Shown here one piece after another: positions 1 to 12,494 of a DNA stretch of 64,000 nt. Position 1 is the first letter of the stretch. Each line of letters opens with the position of its first letter. The stretch covers positions 17,178,501-17,242,500 of the forward strand of contig NC_071335.1 of assembly GCF_027744825.2 (NCBI RefSeq), in the 5' to 3' direction. The position numbers were made by a program, and so were the translations under genes. The stretch is from Synchiropus splendidus. Its lineage: Eukaryota; Chordata; Actinopteri; Syngnathiformes; Callionymidae. The notes below the pieces were generated by a model that searched no databases, was not told where the DNA came from, and was given only the letters and a program-made list of their open reading frames with translations.

Positions 1-3000
1 CACCTGTCCAAGGGTTATGGGGGCAGCAGTCTAAGCAAAGAGGCCCAGATTTCCCACTCCCTGTAGCTCTACCAGGAGAATATGATCCTGGTTCACCTCA
101 CTCGGGGCGTGGCCAACTAGTTTTCATTGATGCACATGCTCTAGACCACAAATCATTTTATGTGTTCGAAAGGCATTAATATAGATATGACAATTAGATT
201 CACAAAGTAAAATGGGTTAAAAACTGTCTCACCAGTAGAACGTGTTGACTCACAAAGGTTAGTGTTCAAGGAAGGGTAGTAGGAGGAGATTATTTAATGT
301 CAAGAATGAATCTGGAAAATTCCATAAAAGTGATGCTGGTAAAATGGATTATGATGACAGTAAACCGGATGGATGTGTTGAGCTAATCTTAGTGAAGCCG
401 AATGTTATCATTCAATAATTCAAATGATGCTGTTGAATAAAGACACATTTTGTCCCACAACTTGGTCAGCGTTGGATTACGTTTGAGACAATTCTAGATT
501 TCAGATTCTTGTGGAGAAAAACAACAGGTTCTTTTCATCACTACCCAAAACTTGTGTAGCGACAGGTGAGTGCCAGATGTTTGATTTGGCAGTGTTGACT
601 TGGGAATCCTAAGGTTTCGATCAAAATATCTACCACCCAAACAACGTGACTGAAACTGGATGTTTTAAAGTTGCAAGTGGGGATGCTGCGATCGATCGGT
701 CACCGATCTGTGAATGCCAATCACTTCCTGTCACTGCAGATCACAACTACCAATCACGCGGGACAGCCGGGGCTGTATGTAAATATTTCACAGACATAGC
801 AAAGTCTCAAGAGACTCACCATTCTGCAACGTCTCATATCAAAGTAAATGTTTTTCAGTTTTCTTTTTGACTGAATATTTTTTTCCCCTATTTTTTTTTG
901 CCGTCTTGAAGATGTATATTAGTTTTTAGTGGTTCATGTTTTCACATCACGTACACAGAATGTCTCATCATTTTTATTACAAATTCATTGTCAATCCATG
1001 TGCTCTGTATCGGTGGTGATCGGCACTGTGGCTTATCGGTATCGGCAGCAGAAACCCAGATCGGAGCATCCCTAGTTGTGGTGTGTCTGAGAAAGACCAA
1101 CGAATAGTTGTTAAGATGTGTAAAACTAAAATTTCAAGAGCGAGACCATCTGCCATAATATAAAAAATAATATATAAAGTAATAATTGTTTGATGGATTT
1201 ATTATTTGAAGCATGAATAAGACTTTATGTAACTGCATGGCTTTGATTTTTGTGAGCTAAGCACCTAGTTATTTTCAGTTTCAGCCTAGAATTTTCACGT
1301 CAGTACATGACCATATGTGGAGATGAAGTCTGGGGTCATCAACTGTAGCGTTGTGGGTTAGTCATCATCAAACAACTGACGCTATTACAAAGGAAAGGAC
1401 CAAGAAAATGGGATGTAATTACAATATAACTGTGCTGTTATTACACTGTATGCTACAATGAAGTTGCAGTGAAATCTAGCAGTGTAGAAGTAGACACATA
1501 AAGGCGTGCCTTTCCTTCCCGACTGCAAATCATCGTCCTCATCTTTATGTCTGTCGAGAGTTTGATCTTAGAAAGGGAGTCTTTTTTTAGGAACCAAATA
1601 GACAGGAGGTGCATTTTGCATGAGTGTAGCTATTCTTAGAACTGCCGCTGGCCCAGAGAGATCTTCGGGAATTAAATCCAATTCTTCCCTGAAATGTATC
1701 TACTTACTCAGAACCCTTTCTAATTATGCTCGAACGTTGTGTGTGTGGTATCCTTTGTGTGCCACTTACTCCAAGCAGGCTGAGTTTCTTGCTTGCACCC
1801 TTTAACACCACCTGGAAAGAGGAACCATGTGTCAGCACTTTCACAGAACACAAGGAACATGAGACATGCTTTCACCGCCGTATTAGAATCAACACCAGAG
1901 CTCTTGTTTTTCAGAGGAGTCACATGATCTTCAGGCCAAAACCCCCAAGGGTTAATAAACAGCACCCCCTCCCTCTGCGTCCACCTCACTGCACCATGTC
2001 ACGCCCTGCTACCTGCCTCTAAGCACTGCAGATGAATTCACGCCGTGTTTTTGGACCAGCGGTAGTGACACAAGGATGGAGTCAAGGACAGTTGTGAGGG
2101 GGGCGGCGTTGAGTTTCAAGCTGAAAACTGTGAAACGCTAGCGTGGTATTTATAACCTGCCTGTGAAGCCAATGTTACATATGCAGCCTGAGCGAGAGAC
2201 TGCAGAGACGTACCTCATTGTAGCTGAACTGCTCCCTCGTTCCTTGTTGTTTCAACCTGCGACAGGACGGACACAGAGGACAAGCATGAGACTGGCATTG
2301 GTTCTGAGAATGTGAGCTGGACTCAGGCTTTTGGTGCATCACTGAATATTAACACAGACCTCATTTTAGCCAGGTTTAAGAGGAAATAAGCTGCATTACC
2401 TTGTACTAGTCAGTAATGTGAGGCTTCATGAAACAGTGTCTTTTCTTTCAAGCCCACTAGATGGCACTCTCCGCTCTAAAAGCTTTGGGTTTTAAGAGCC
2501 ATTTCAAGGAAACCTCATTTCATTTTTAAACCAACAGCGCCATCTACTGAACACCGAAAAGGGGGACTCTGTTTCATGAAGCCTCGGCCCATCACTGCCT
2601 CGTACACGTGTCAGTGCCGCAGTTTACCATCAGTATAGTACTTTGGCCAGGACAGGAATATATATTTGGCCTATATATATCTATGTAGATTTGGAAGAGG
2701 GAAGTATGTGCTCCATTTTAGCCTTCATTTTATTATTAGAGTACACCGCAGACTCCGGCTCATAAAATATGAGATGCTCTGTTTTTTTCTCCTTGGAGCA
2801 CAAACATCTATCCGTGGTTTGCGTTTTCATTTCAGACTTTTCATCATTTATGTTGACTTTTGAACTACTGGTACATTTCATTTAGCCCACCCTACTTCAG
2901 TATTTATTTGTTGTTGGCCATGCTGAATAACTTGGCGAGCCGGATTTTGCCCCCGGGCCTCGAGTTTGTACCAAACCAAGTGTTGTGGATGTGAAGCAGA

Positions 3001-5607
3001 ACAATACCAGTCCTGGGGTTTCTATTTCATATCTTAAATGCATCTCACTGACAGAAAACAACAGAGAAGAATGGAAAAATACAGAGCGCACCACTGGTCA
3101 GTCTACTCAATGTTGTACAAGTAATGCAACACCATTACAAGCCAGTCCATGTAATTATGGAAATAGGTGTCATATCACATCTATTTAAGCAACGCAAGAG
3201 AAAACAAACTTGACCACTGTTCCAAAACCAGCATAGGATACTGAACCACTGCTATCATTCACACATCTTCTGTCTCGACGGCCCTATTTGTAAGATACTG
3301 TTAGTCAGAGGTGTTAAAGTCAATGGCTGAAGTCGCTCCTTTTCATTCTCTGCTTAAGAATTATTGATACAATAGTTGAACAAATGTCATATAATTTGTG
3401 ATATGGTTTGAAATATAAAATCATTCATTGATGTCTTTCAGTATATTTATGGGATAATCCATTTGTTTTATGACAAAAAGCCAGAATGCCTTCAGTCGTG
3501 TTTAGGCTTGAACAAAAGTGTGTGTTTAAAGTGAAAGGTCACAGTGAAGCGAGCTGATCCAGGCAAACCACGTGTGAGCGCCATCACAATGTTAAGCATG
3601 CGCACGACCAGACACACCCGAGACTAGCTGCTTGGTGTTGTGGTCTGATTTCTCATGCTCAAGATCTGTATTAAAAGACCACCAACTATTCCCCTGTTGC
3701 CGCCCATCGCTGCAATGAGCTGTAAGGACCGAGCATTTTAAACTTGTAAGTCAGCGATTTTCCAGTGGTGAGACAAAAAATCTCGAGCGACTGAGGCATG
3801 TAATGCTTCAAAAGATCATCCAAGATGTGAATACCAATCCGGCTTTAATGTCTTTCCACCACAGGAAGTTCATATTTTATTATTTTCTCAGGTTATGTGA
3901 TGGTTAGAGGAAGAATGTAGCACATTATTTCCACCTAATCTTCATTGTTAGGTGAAAATTATCCTAAAGGTATGTTAACTGCTGTTTAATGTGGTGTTTA
4001 AAATCATTGCCCAACACCATGTTCACATTGTGACACCTTGTAAAATGTAAATCCTGAAGCTTCTAGACAGTATTTATATGTACTTTAAGGAATAATGATC
4101 CGTCTGACATAGTAGCATAGTTTGCTTTTCATCCCCAGGATGGTTTAAAGTGTCCAACAAGGGTATGTATATTGTGATCCGAGGCTCAGGAGAGACTGTA
4201 GCACCGATGTGCTTCTCATATAAAAAGCAGTTTAGTCAATTGAAAAATAAAGAAGGCAGCAGCTGCAAGGATAAATGTAAGGTCACTTTTTCATCGCACT
4301 GCTGAAAATGTCAAAATTGATTCCTCGGCACAGACTGACTCACCGTTTTGGAAATTATACCACTGAGAAGTAAGGTTGAAGAGAAATCTGAATCTCATTG
4401 ACTCTAAATGCCCCGTATAACACTTAACTGACTCCACTACAATGAAGCATATTGTTTTATGTAAGTATTGGTAATATATCATTAGGTGTTGCCTGTGTGG
4501 TTGTTGCTTCTTTTCTGCACATTTGACCAACACCAGTCAAAGAACTGAATCTTCAACACTCATTACATCCTCTCAGCCCTTGAGAGCTTGTGGTGGTTTC
4601 CTTCTTCTCTACTGTAAATCAGCAAAGTTATGGATTACTCATCCATAGACAGCTGTCCAGGTCCCACTTTCCCCCATCAGCAGCTTAATGAATCATGCCT
4701 GCATTTCCTCAACTGACCAATGTGTTGACATGATTCATAAACATAAGTCTGGCAATAGGAGGAGGAAATAATAAAGTCAGTCTGATGTGTGGCTCTCCGC
4801 ATGGATGCATCTGCACCTCTTGAGATATATATTTTTTAATTGAATTTGTTCTACAAGTTGGTGTAGTGATATTTTACATATTTTAGTATTTTATTTTTGT
4901 GTTTATTCACTGGTAAAAACAGGTAATTTCCATTTACCTTTGAATAAAAAAAATTTTGCTTATTATTTTAAAAAAGATAGATTTGTTTTAATTCATGGTG
5001 CTGTGAAATTTCAATTTTGTTTTAATTTTATATTATTTTTTTCTAAAAAGTGCTTTAATATAATAGATATATGTTTATTTTCATTCATATTTAAGCGTTT
5101 ATATTGATAATCGTATAACTATTATTATTATTATCTATATTAGTGTTATTATTTTAACAGTTTACCCCTATATCACCCTCATTAAAAAATAATGTGCAAC
5201 AAAGGAAAATAACTTTGAGGCACTTTTCCAGTTTTAGTAATGGCGCCTGGCAACGGCGCCTGTGTGTTTCATCGCCTCTGTGGAGATTGAATTGCCCCTC
5301 CCATTATCAAGGGGGATAGAAAGCTTTATTAATTATTTATTATATTGTATTTATGGATATCTACAATTAATATTTGGTTAAATGACAATAATATTCATAG
5401 GACTGTATGTAATGTTTTGGAAGTGCAGTAAAGCTCTGTCTTTCATGAGTCCAAAACGTGCTGCTTTCCTGCCACCATCTAACTGATAAAAGTGCCTGTG
5501 TTGATATGTATAGTCTAGAAAATACAAATAACTGGCCAATGATAAAATGTATAGAGAGGTGTCATTCAACAACATAAAGGCAAACCCTTCTTTTGACTTC
5601 TTCTTAC
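1..5607. other. Intergenic or intronic DNA, no gene recognised
   Basis: No open frame in this stretch resembles a known protein. It probably lies within or downstream of the minus-strand RING-finger gene whose exon is at 5608-5742. I looked for the expected RING exon (a CAVCL-type cysteine cluster) on the minus strand and did not see it. Positions about 996-1075 end in a 'gcatccctag' motif preceded by 'tatcggtatcgg', typical of the degraded end of a fish hAT-type transposon. A small inverted-repeat element lies at 2411-2600. Positions 4830-5200 are very AT-rich. Confidence 0.5.
2411..2600. mobile_element. Small terminal-inverted-repeat element (MITE-like)
   Basis: The left arm (about 2414-2440) contains 'aggcttcatgaaacag' and the right arm (about 2564-2590) contains the complementary 'ctgtttcatgaagcct'. 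The arms match nearly perfectly around a core of about 120 bp that carries no open frame. This is the form of a short non-autonomous DNA transposon or foldback element. I cannot assign a family. Confidence 0.55.
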
Positions 5608-5742
5608 CTGAAAAGGTAGCAGCAGATGATGAGGCTGAGCATGAAGACGAAGAGGCCGATGCCCAGCACGATGACGTAGATGTTGAGAGGGAGATGATAC
5701 ATGTCCGCCGTCATGCTGCACAATTCTTCCGAGCAAAGAGAA
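5608..5742 (-). CDS. RNF24/RNF122-type transmembrane RING ubiquitin ligase, N-terminal exon (partial)
   Basis: The exon has an acceptor ending at 5743 ('tttctag' on the minus strand) and a strong CAG|GTAAGAA donor at 5607. The likely start ATG is at 5714-5712 and gives about 35 residues of MTADMYHLPLNIYVIV type, running into one hydrophobic span that ends in CCYLFR. The LPLNIY motif followed by a single membrane helix and a CCY(L/F) motif is the hallmark of RNF24 and RNF122, small Golgi/ER E3 ligases with a cytosolic C-terminal RING-H2 domain. FVFMLSL resembles RNF122, while the CCYL-x-R ending resembles RNF24, so I leave the paralogue open. The RING exons are not in the window and must lie beyond its left edge. 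The upstream frame to 5846 is intron read-through. Confidence 0.75.
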
Positions 5743-7360
5743 CTAGAAAAACACAGCAGGCCTGAAATGGAAGGACAACACTGAGGATTACACCAGCAAA
5801 CAACAACTGGGATGCTCCACAAATTCTGCATATTTTTGCCATCCAAGTTTGATGTAGCAGATGACTAAACCAGTGAATCATATGACTATGATCCTGCCAA
5901 TATCCTGTTTTAGAAAATGCCTCTCCTTCTTGATGAAAATAAGTAAGACAGATTGTCACATTGTTATGATTATGAATAACGTTATTTGTGCTCATATTTT
6001 TCATGTTCACGTTGCACGTTGTTATCGTGTCCTAATTCAGAGTGTTTTGGACCCAACGGTGGAAGCAGATGTTGACACGCTGTCCTCTGGGAATGGTCAG
6101 AACAAGCCTGTTTGTTTTTCATTTGGGTTTGAGAACAAGCACCTTGGATGACATGGTGGCTTTTCATACGACCATAACAGCATCAGCTAATAAGTGAACT
6201 GGACCATCAACCAACTGTTTATTTAATGAAGGCTTCAAAGGGTTGAACAACCGCGAGTGAAACTGGACAAAAGAAGATGCTCAGGATGGAGGAGTGTCAT
6301 CTGTAAGGTTCATGAAGACTATTAATCAGCTGTGCGTGCTGCTGCTGTTTTCCTTTCCGTACACGTCAGCGTCTATTTTTACGTTTATCGTTGCTGCTGA
6401 CAATGCAGGGCTCATCTTTGTTAACCGCCACAGCTCTCCATTCTATTCCTCATCAATGCCTGCCAATGATATTGTATGTATTTTGGAACAGTGCTGAGCA
6501 GTATAAGGCAAACTTGAAAACCACACCTCCATCAACCGCTCAATAATGGACATATTAACCCCATATTATTGCTCTATTTGTCTCAGGTGTATCCTTTTTA
6601 TAAGCACTAAAAATATCATTGATAGCAATGAGCCCGATGGGACAGCTGGTGGCAGTGTCACGGAACTTGCTTGGACAACTCACAGTGAGATTGAAGCATG
6701 AAGCCCTTCCCTCCAAAGAGAGTTATGAATACTTCAGATTGACGGATTCAGTCATCTGTAACTCCGCCAAGATGTCATCATATGTTGCCTGTCCCGCTGT
6801 CAACGTGTTCTGAGAATTTCATTCCAATCTGTTCTTGTGATTTTGGGTTATTTAGAAGCAGAGGCTGAAACTACACAAATAGTCTGAGGCTGTGTGAGAA
6901 CATTAGCGCTTCACTTGGTGTGATATATGAAAATGCAAGTGGTGAGACCTCAGGTTTCCTTCACTGGTTGACAATAGCTTCTGTAATGATCTTTTCATAA
7001 TTCTTTTTCAACCACATGCCGACTGGTGGTTCTGTGGTCCCATCCGAGCTGCGGTCACCCCTGAGCACCATCCTTTTCAGGCTCCACCTTAAATCACCCT
7101 TTGTCTGGTTGGCAGAGGAGTTGGTCTCTGTGGGGATTTGTCACCAATTCTCCTCATTCACGATGGCACAAGTAGAGATAAGGCTTGAATGCTGTTGCTC
7201 TATTGCTCTGTGGAACTCTAGGAATACTGGAATGTGGGACATCTATATGTATATTTTTCTGTTCAGGAAGTCAAATACGGGGCGACTCAAAACCGCGCCA
7301 TCTGTTCTGCTGCCTGACTTAAAGTGTTGTTAAACTGAGGAGTGCCCTTTCTGTCTACAT

Positions 7361-7796
7361 CAGACATGGGCAAAGTACGGCCCGAAGGCCATACGTGGCC
7401 CTTTGCCTGTGTTTTTGAGGCCCGCATGAGGTCAGACAAAAACTATACAACTGATAGGTTTTATGTATGTTTTTTGTCTTGTTTCTTTCTTATTATACCA
7501 TGTTCAGGACTAAAACGTATTTCCGTCTGCCATTTCATTTCTTGTTCCTCAAAATACATTGAAAGAACATTGAAAATATATATTTAATATTTTACAGATA
7601 TTTGTGCTATAGTTTTATTATTCATTTTATTGAAATTAAATCACATATTAAATGGACTATTTGTATAGGTTTCATGTCATATTTGCACAATATACTTCTT
7701 TCCATTGAATATTTAATGGTACATTTCATCTTGGCAACTTTTTTTTTGTCACAGTTTATAATGTGGCCCTTTAGGAAATGTAACTGCCCACCTCTG
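7361..7796. mobile_element. hAT-like non-autonomous transposon (MITE), copy 1
   Basis: The left end reads 'cagacatgggcaaagtacgg' and the right end, reversed, reads 'cagaggtgggcagttacatt'. Both match the ends of the copies at about 13010-13586 and 56379-56811. The interior is AT-rich and keeps the family motif of a 'ggcc' ladder with 'ggtcagac' and 'aactataca'. There is no transposase frame. I see no clear 8-bp target duplication at this copy, so one end may be truncated or mutated. Confidence 0.7.
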
Positions 7797-9388
7797 TATA
7801 GGCGGCCACATGTATAGGCGGAGGGCACCTCCCAGAACATGTGTGACGCAGGTGGTGGGGGTTGACTGGGGACCAAGGAGCCATTTGGTAAAACAATAGC
7901 AGAGGAAGCCCCACTTCCCAAGGCCACATGCCGTCTCATTAGCTGGCAGCACGGATGCTCTTTGCCAGCCTCAGTGTCCATGTGTGGCTTTTTAAAGGGT
8001 ATGAATAGGCACAGCTTGCACATGGTGGGAGGTACGTGTCTGATGATTTAACATGACTGGGGGTTGGGGGATTTAAACAGAAAACGGGGGTTGGGATGCA
8101 GACAAAATGAGGCTAGTGTAATTAGAGGAACAGGCAGTGGCAGGATGGAGTGGCGCTTAGTGAGGCAGCCTCCCAGCAAGAGGGTCATTCATGGGTTTAA
8201 CAGTGCAGCTTGTTTGTTTTCCAGTTGCCAGATTCCCAGAAACATACACTGATACTGATGGCATAGGAGCGAGGGGTTGTCCAGACGAGTGGCCTGTTTA
8301 GGGTCAAGGGATAAGTCCCCAGTCCCCCATCACCCCATTAGGGAAATACACAAAGGAATGTGAATTAATCATTAAACTGGGTTGACGGGAACAAAACCGT
8401 ACCAGAAAAGTATGAAATATCACTTGCAGATGTCTTTCCCAAAACAAACACTTGTGACTCAATTGGAGCATTCGCAGCATTCCGGGGGATTTACTGATTT
8501 ACATTCATGTGGATCCGTTTACTGACCATGCTGTGAAGTACAAGTTAGTACGTGAGTGTTGTATTTGGCAGTGAAAGCCACTTACTTACCGTTACACCAT
8601 TGGGATCGTTGCATGAAATCGGACTCCCAGGACAGCAGCCGTGAATTCGAGCTTTGCCGGAGGATGGCTGGACCTGGATCGACCGCAGACTTCGAGGCTG
8701 GATCTCTGAACGCTTTTAAGTCAGCCACATCAACAGAGCTTCCTCAAAACAAAGCCTTTTTTTCTGATGTTCTCAGATTCCATAAATCCTTAAGAGGTGT
8801 AGTTTTGGTGGCTCAGCGTTCCCAAATCTGGATTAACCATTCTGTGTGTTTAAGACTGGAATATTTGGAACTGGAGTTTGGTCCAGGATTGTAGACCTTG
8901 TTTGCTCCTGGATGGCAGCAAGGGAAGGAAGAGGAGAGGAGACAAAGAGATGCTGTTGATTGTTTACCAGTGTCCTCAGAGCATGTGTGATTCAGGAGTC
9001 GCTGCTGCCTCACACTCACACAGTCGCAATGTCGTCAAGAAATAAGAGGAATTACTTACATTTCCAGGCGGTTAGGCTGTCAGTGACCCCACATTGTGTC
9101 TGCAGCGTCGTCCCCCCAACAATGACATCCACCATTCCAAGGTCCTCGATCAATGAAGGTAATTATCAGGCATTAGTCTGGGAATTATCTTCATCCCAAA
9201 GCTGCTTTTTTTAACAGAGGATTTTCACAAGTCTCATCCCCCTCTGTTGTCCTAGGTTGTCTCCTCCTCCAATCCTCTGATCCTGCAGGGGGGTATTCCA
9301 GCTCAGTGTTGACAGCGAAGATGTGCTCCCCTCAAGGAAAAGTAAGGACACCTCCATCAACAACAGTCCTCGAGCTGGCGTTTTGCTA

Positions 9389-9408
9389 GTGTGTGTGTGT
9401 GTGTGTGT
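9389..9408. repeat. (GT)n microsatellite
   Basis: This is a run of ten perfect GT units in an intergenic stretch. Confidence 0.9.
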
Positions 9409-10439
9409 TTATTTGTCAGCCAGTGTGATTGTATGAGTGTAGGTGGAGGGTGGGGGGACCTACTCTCCCTCAAACCATCTGCTCCCTCGATTTAAGAAAA
9501 AAAAAAAAGAGAAGACAATGGCCTGAAAAAGCGAGAGCCTTGTTGTGCCGTCTCCTCCAGCTGGCTTTGTCATGAAAGACTTCCCCTCTTCCTCCTTTCA
9601 GTCCATTTCAGTGGTGAGGCTGAGCCTGCAGTTGGTCCGTCCCTGCTCTGCTCTGCCTTGGGTTTGTAAACAGATCCCTGCTCATGTGACCAGCCGTTTT
9701 GCCTCGCAACTCTCTCCTCTGTCAGCCCTCCCTCTCTGACTCGCTCCTCCAATCTGCTGGCAGAAGGAGAGCAGAATGAAGCAGCCTCCGACAAATAGGG
9801 CGCCTGCAAGCATGCTGATGTGTGTATCTGCCAGTGTGTGTGTGCACAAAGTACTGCGCATGTATGTGTGAGTGGGAGACACAGCAAAGTCAACAGCAGC
9901 CTTGGTCAGTGGCATAGCTGACATCCTGATCAGTCGAACCAAAACTCGACAATAGCCGCATTTTTATAGGACTACTCATCGAACAAACCGAGTCTGTTGT
10001 TTTCATGAACTCTAACCAGACAGAGCAGTATCTGCAGCTCTTGTGAGGACGCCTTGACTGCTGTGGTCGAGTCTATCAATAGCGGAGAAGCCGCAGGGTT
10101 ATGGTTGACCAACGAAATGTGAGGTACAAAAGCAACACACATGAGCCACATCCATCAATTTGACTTGGTGTGTCTGTGAACACAAGAAAAGGGGAAAACC
10201 CCACAAATGCTTGGATTTTTGTCTGCAGAGGACGCAGTTATGTTGGTGGTCAGGTGATGGCCTTAAAAGCATCTCTTTGTTCAGCGCTGACTGTTAACAT
10301 CTCACTAAACTACAGTCTGAACTTCAGTGTGAACAGAAGGACGGATTCAAACCAGGCTGTTTTTATGTTAGATGCCACATGGAGGGGTTTAGTTTGTCTT
10401 TCCCATCAGGGATCACTTCCATAGCTTGTCGTCCTCCTT

Positions 10440-10760
10440 TATTACTACCTGTCTTGGTCATCCTTCCTAGCCACTCCAGCTGCCACCCGGACATCATAGA
10501 TCTCCATCTGTTCCACCCTGTCTGCACTCTCTTCTTCACCTCCCTTCATGTCTAGATGGTATGCCGAAACTGTTTTCACTACCTCCACTCGCTATATTTC
10601 CACTCTTACTCACACACATACTCAATCTTGCTTCAACTGACTTTCATTCGGCTCCACTCCAGCTCACAGCTCCATGCTTCCAGCTTCTTCTTCATTCTCT
10701 TTGTAAATCTCTCTGCGATCAGCAAATTTGATGACATATCTTTTCGAGGGAGCAACTTCT
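10440..10760 (-). mobile_element. Degraded RTE-type LINE fragment
   Basis: The plus strand is pyrimidine-rich with phrases such as 'ttccaccctgtctgcactct' and 'cttcttcacctccc', followed by 'gcgatcagcaaatttgatga'. These match, with decay, the antisense of the reverse-transcriptase region of RTE/Expander-like LINEs common in teleosts. No intact frame remains. The assignment comes from remembered consensus wording, not an alignment. Confidence 0.45.
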
Positions 10761-12321
10761 TCACAATGACAAGTTGCAGTATATTAAAGATGTCCTCTTA
10801 TGTGCTTGTGAAGTAGATCATTTTTATGCTCACTCACTTACGCCTTCCTTATATTTAGAATTACTGGAGACTGGAAGCAATACCAGCAGCTAAAATGCGC
10901 TTGGACGGCACCTCAGTTTTGCAATGCAAAATAATGTTCCCTGCTGCATAAGAGATTTTAAATTCCAGTGTCAGTCACATGTTCCATTTCTTCCACATTC
11001 CGTGCTTGTGTTGAACTGGTTAACCGTTCTGTTTGAGCATGTATAGGGAAATAAAGGCATGACACCAAAACCCAGTGGATGAAGCAGACGTCCACCACCC
11101 CCACACCAGCCGCCACCACTGCCAATTGACTGAGGGAGACAGCAGCAGCTGGGCTACTGGCTGAGCTGTGACATGGTCAAGGGGGGTGATGCTGGTCTAA
11201 TCTGAGGAGGGGGAGGACGGACCAGAGCTCGGTGGGAGCTGTGCCATTTTCTTTCACCACCTCTGGAATTGACATTAATACGGAATGCAGCTGGAGATGC
11301 ATCAGGGGCTAAACACCAACAGAGTGAAGATGATCAGGATCTGAAGTGTCTCTGCCGTGGCTTTTGTGGGTAGTGTGAAGCTGCAGCTGCCTTCAGGGTT
11401 CAATGTTTAGACAAGACATTTACCGTAACCAGATTCTCTGGCGGCAACACACATGAGCGCTTGTCTGTTATTGTTAGGAATGTAAGTCAGTCATGGACCC
11501 AAGTTAAGAATTCTTCTCATTCTCCCACACATAATGACACGATGCCTTCCCCAGATGTCCCAGAGAATATCCCTTGATGTGCAGCTGGCATCAGTGCTCC
11601 ATACACATCCCAGCTGTGAGATATTGTCCGTCACACTGCCTCAGAGGCTTGTGAACTACTCCGTAAGAACTAGGCCGCTCTTACTTCTGCTTTCCTGATC
11701 TGCAGTGAAGAGTGTCACACCCTCACTTAACCTCTGTCGGTCAAATGAGTTGAAATCCCTGGGTCCATGCAGAGAGATGCCTGGTCTCTTTTCTCAGCTC
11801 TCACGTGAGTGGAATGTGATCAACAAATGGTTCCCATATTTATTTTTAACTCACTGCTTCCACAAGCTCTGGCTTTGTTATAGAATAACCATTAGGCCTG
11901 TGTTGGCCGGAACATGTCTGATGTGTACGCAGCAAGCGGGTGATCACAACTGGCTCCTTTATGGACTCATATATCTATTTGAATGTGCACAGTTTTCAAA
12001 TGTGATCAATGTATCTATCAGGCAAAAGAATGCCACAAGGATCAATCCTTGTTCCTCTGATCGTTCCTCAAAAATATAGCTGAACATCTGATTCGCGTCT
12101 GCTCGCCCATGACTTTGAACATATTTTATTGGACACACAAACAAATCAACGCGAAGCAAGAGAGGAAATAGTACGGTGAGTCAGTGTTTTGTTTTGGTTT
12201 TTTTTACTCTACATATCATGTATGAAACAGACACTTTAAGAGATAAAAAAAAAAGTTATCGTGTGTATATCATGAAAGAATACTTGTTAAAAATGTTAAA
12301 TTGTCCTCTGATCCGGTATAT

Positions 12322-12327
12322 TTTATT
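12322..12327 (-). terminator. Polyadenylation signal of calhm1
   Basis: AATAAA on the minus strand lies about 170 bases downstream of the calhm1 stop codon at 12495. It is the first canonical hexamer after the gene. Confidence 0.6.
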
Positions 12328-12494
12328 CAGGCGTTGGTTGACAATGAATTGAGAGACGAGAAAGCGCGCCATCTAGCGGATTTGCAAGGTCAACAGCTCC
12401 ATCAAGCTACATTTGCTTACACAGACACACCATTTGAACTCTGGGAAATAAAACCCTGAGTGAGATGGAAGGTCACAAATGAGAAACTCTGATG

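Larger units (their letters stand above)
5743..12321. other. Intergenic or intronic DNA, no gene recognised
   Basis: There are many short frames but none with recognisable protein similarity or paired splice sites. Identified content is a hAT-like MITE (7361-7796), a short (GT)n tract (about 9389-9408), a degraded RTE-type LINE fragment (about 10440-10760) and a short interspersed repeat near 6617-6660 that recurs at 60392-60440. Part of this stretch is probably the first intron or 5' region of the RNF gene. Confidence 0.5.
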
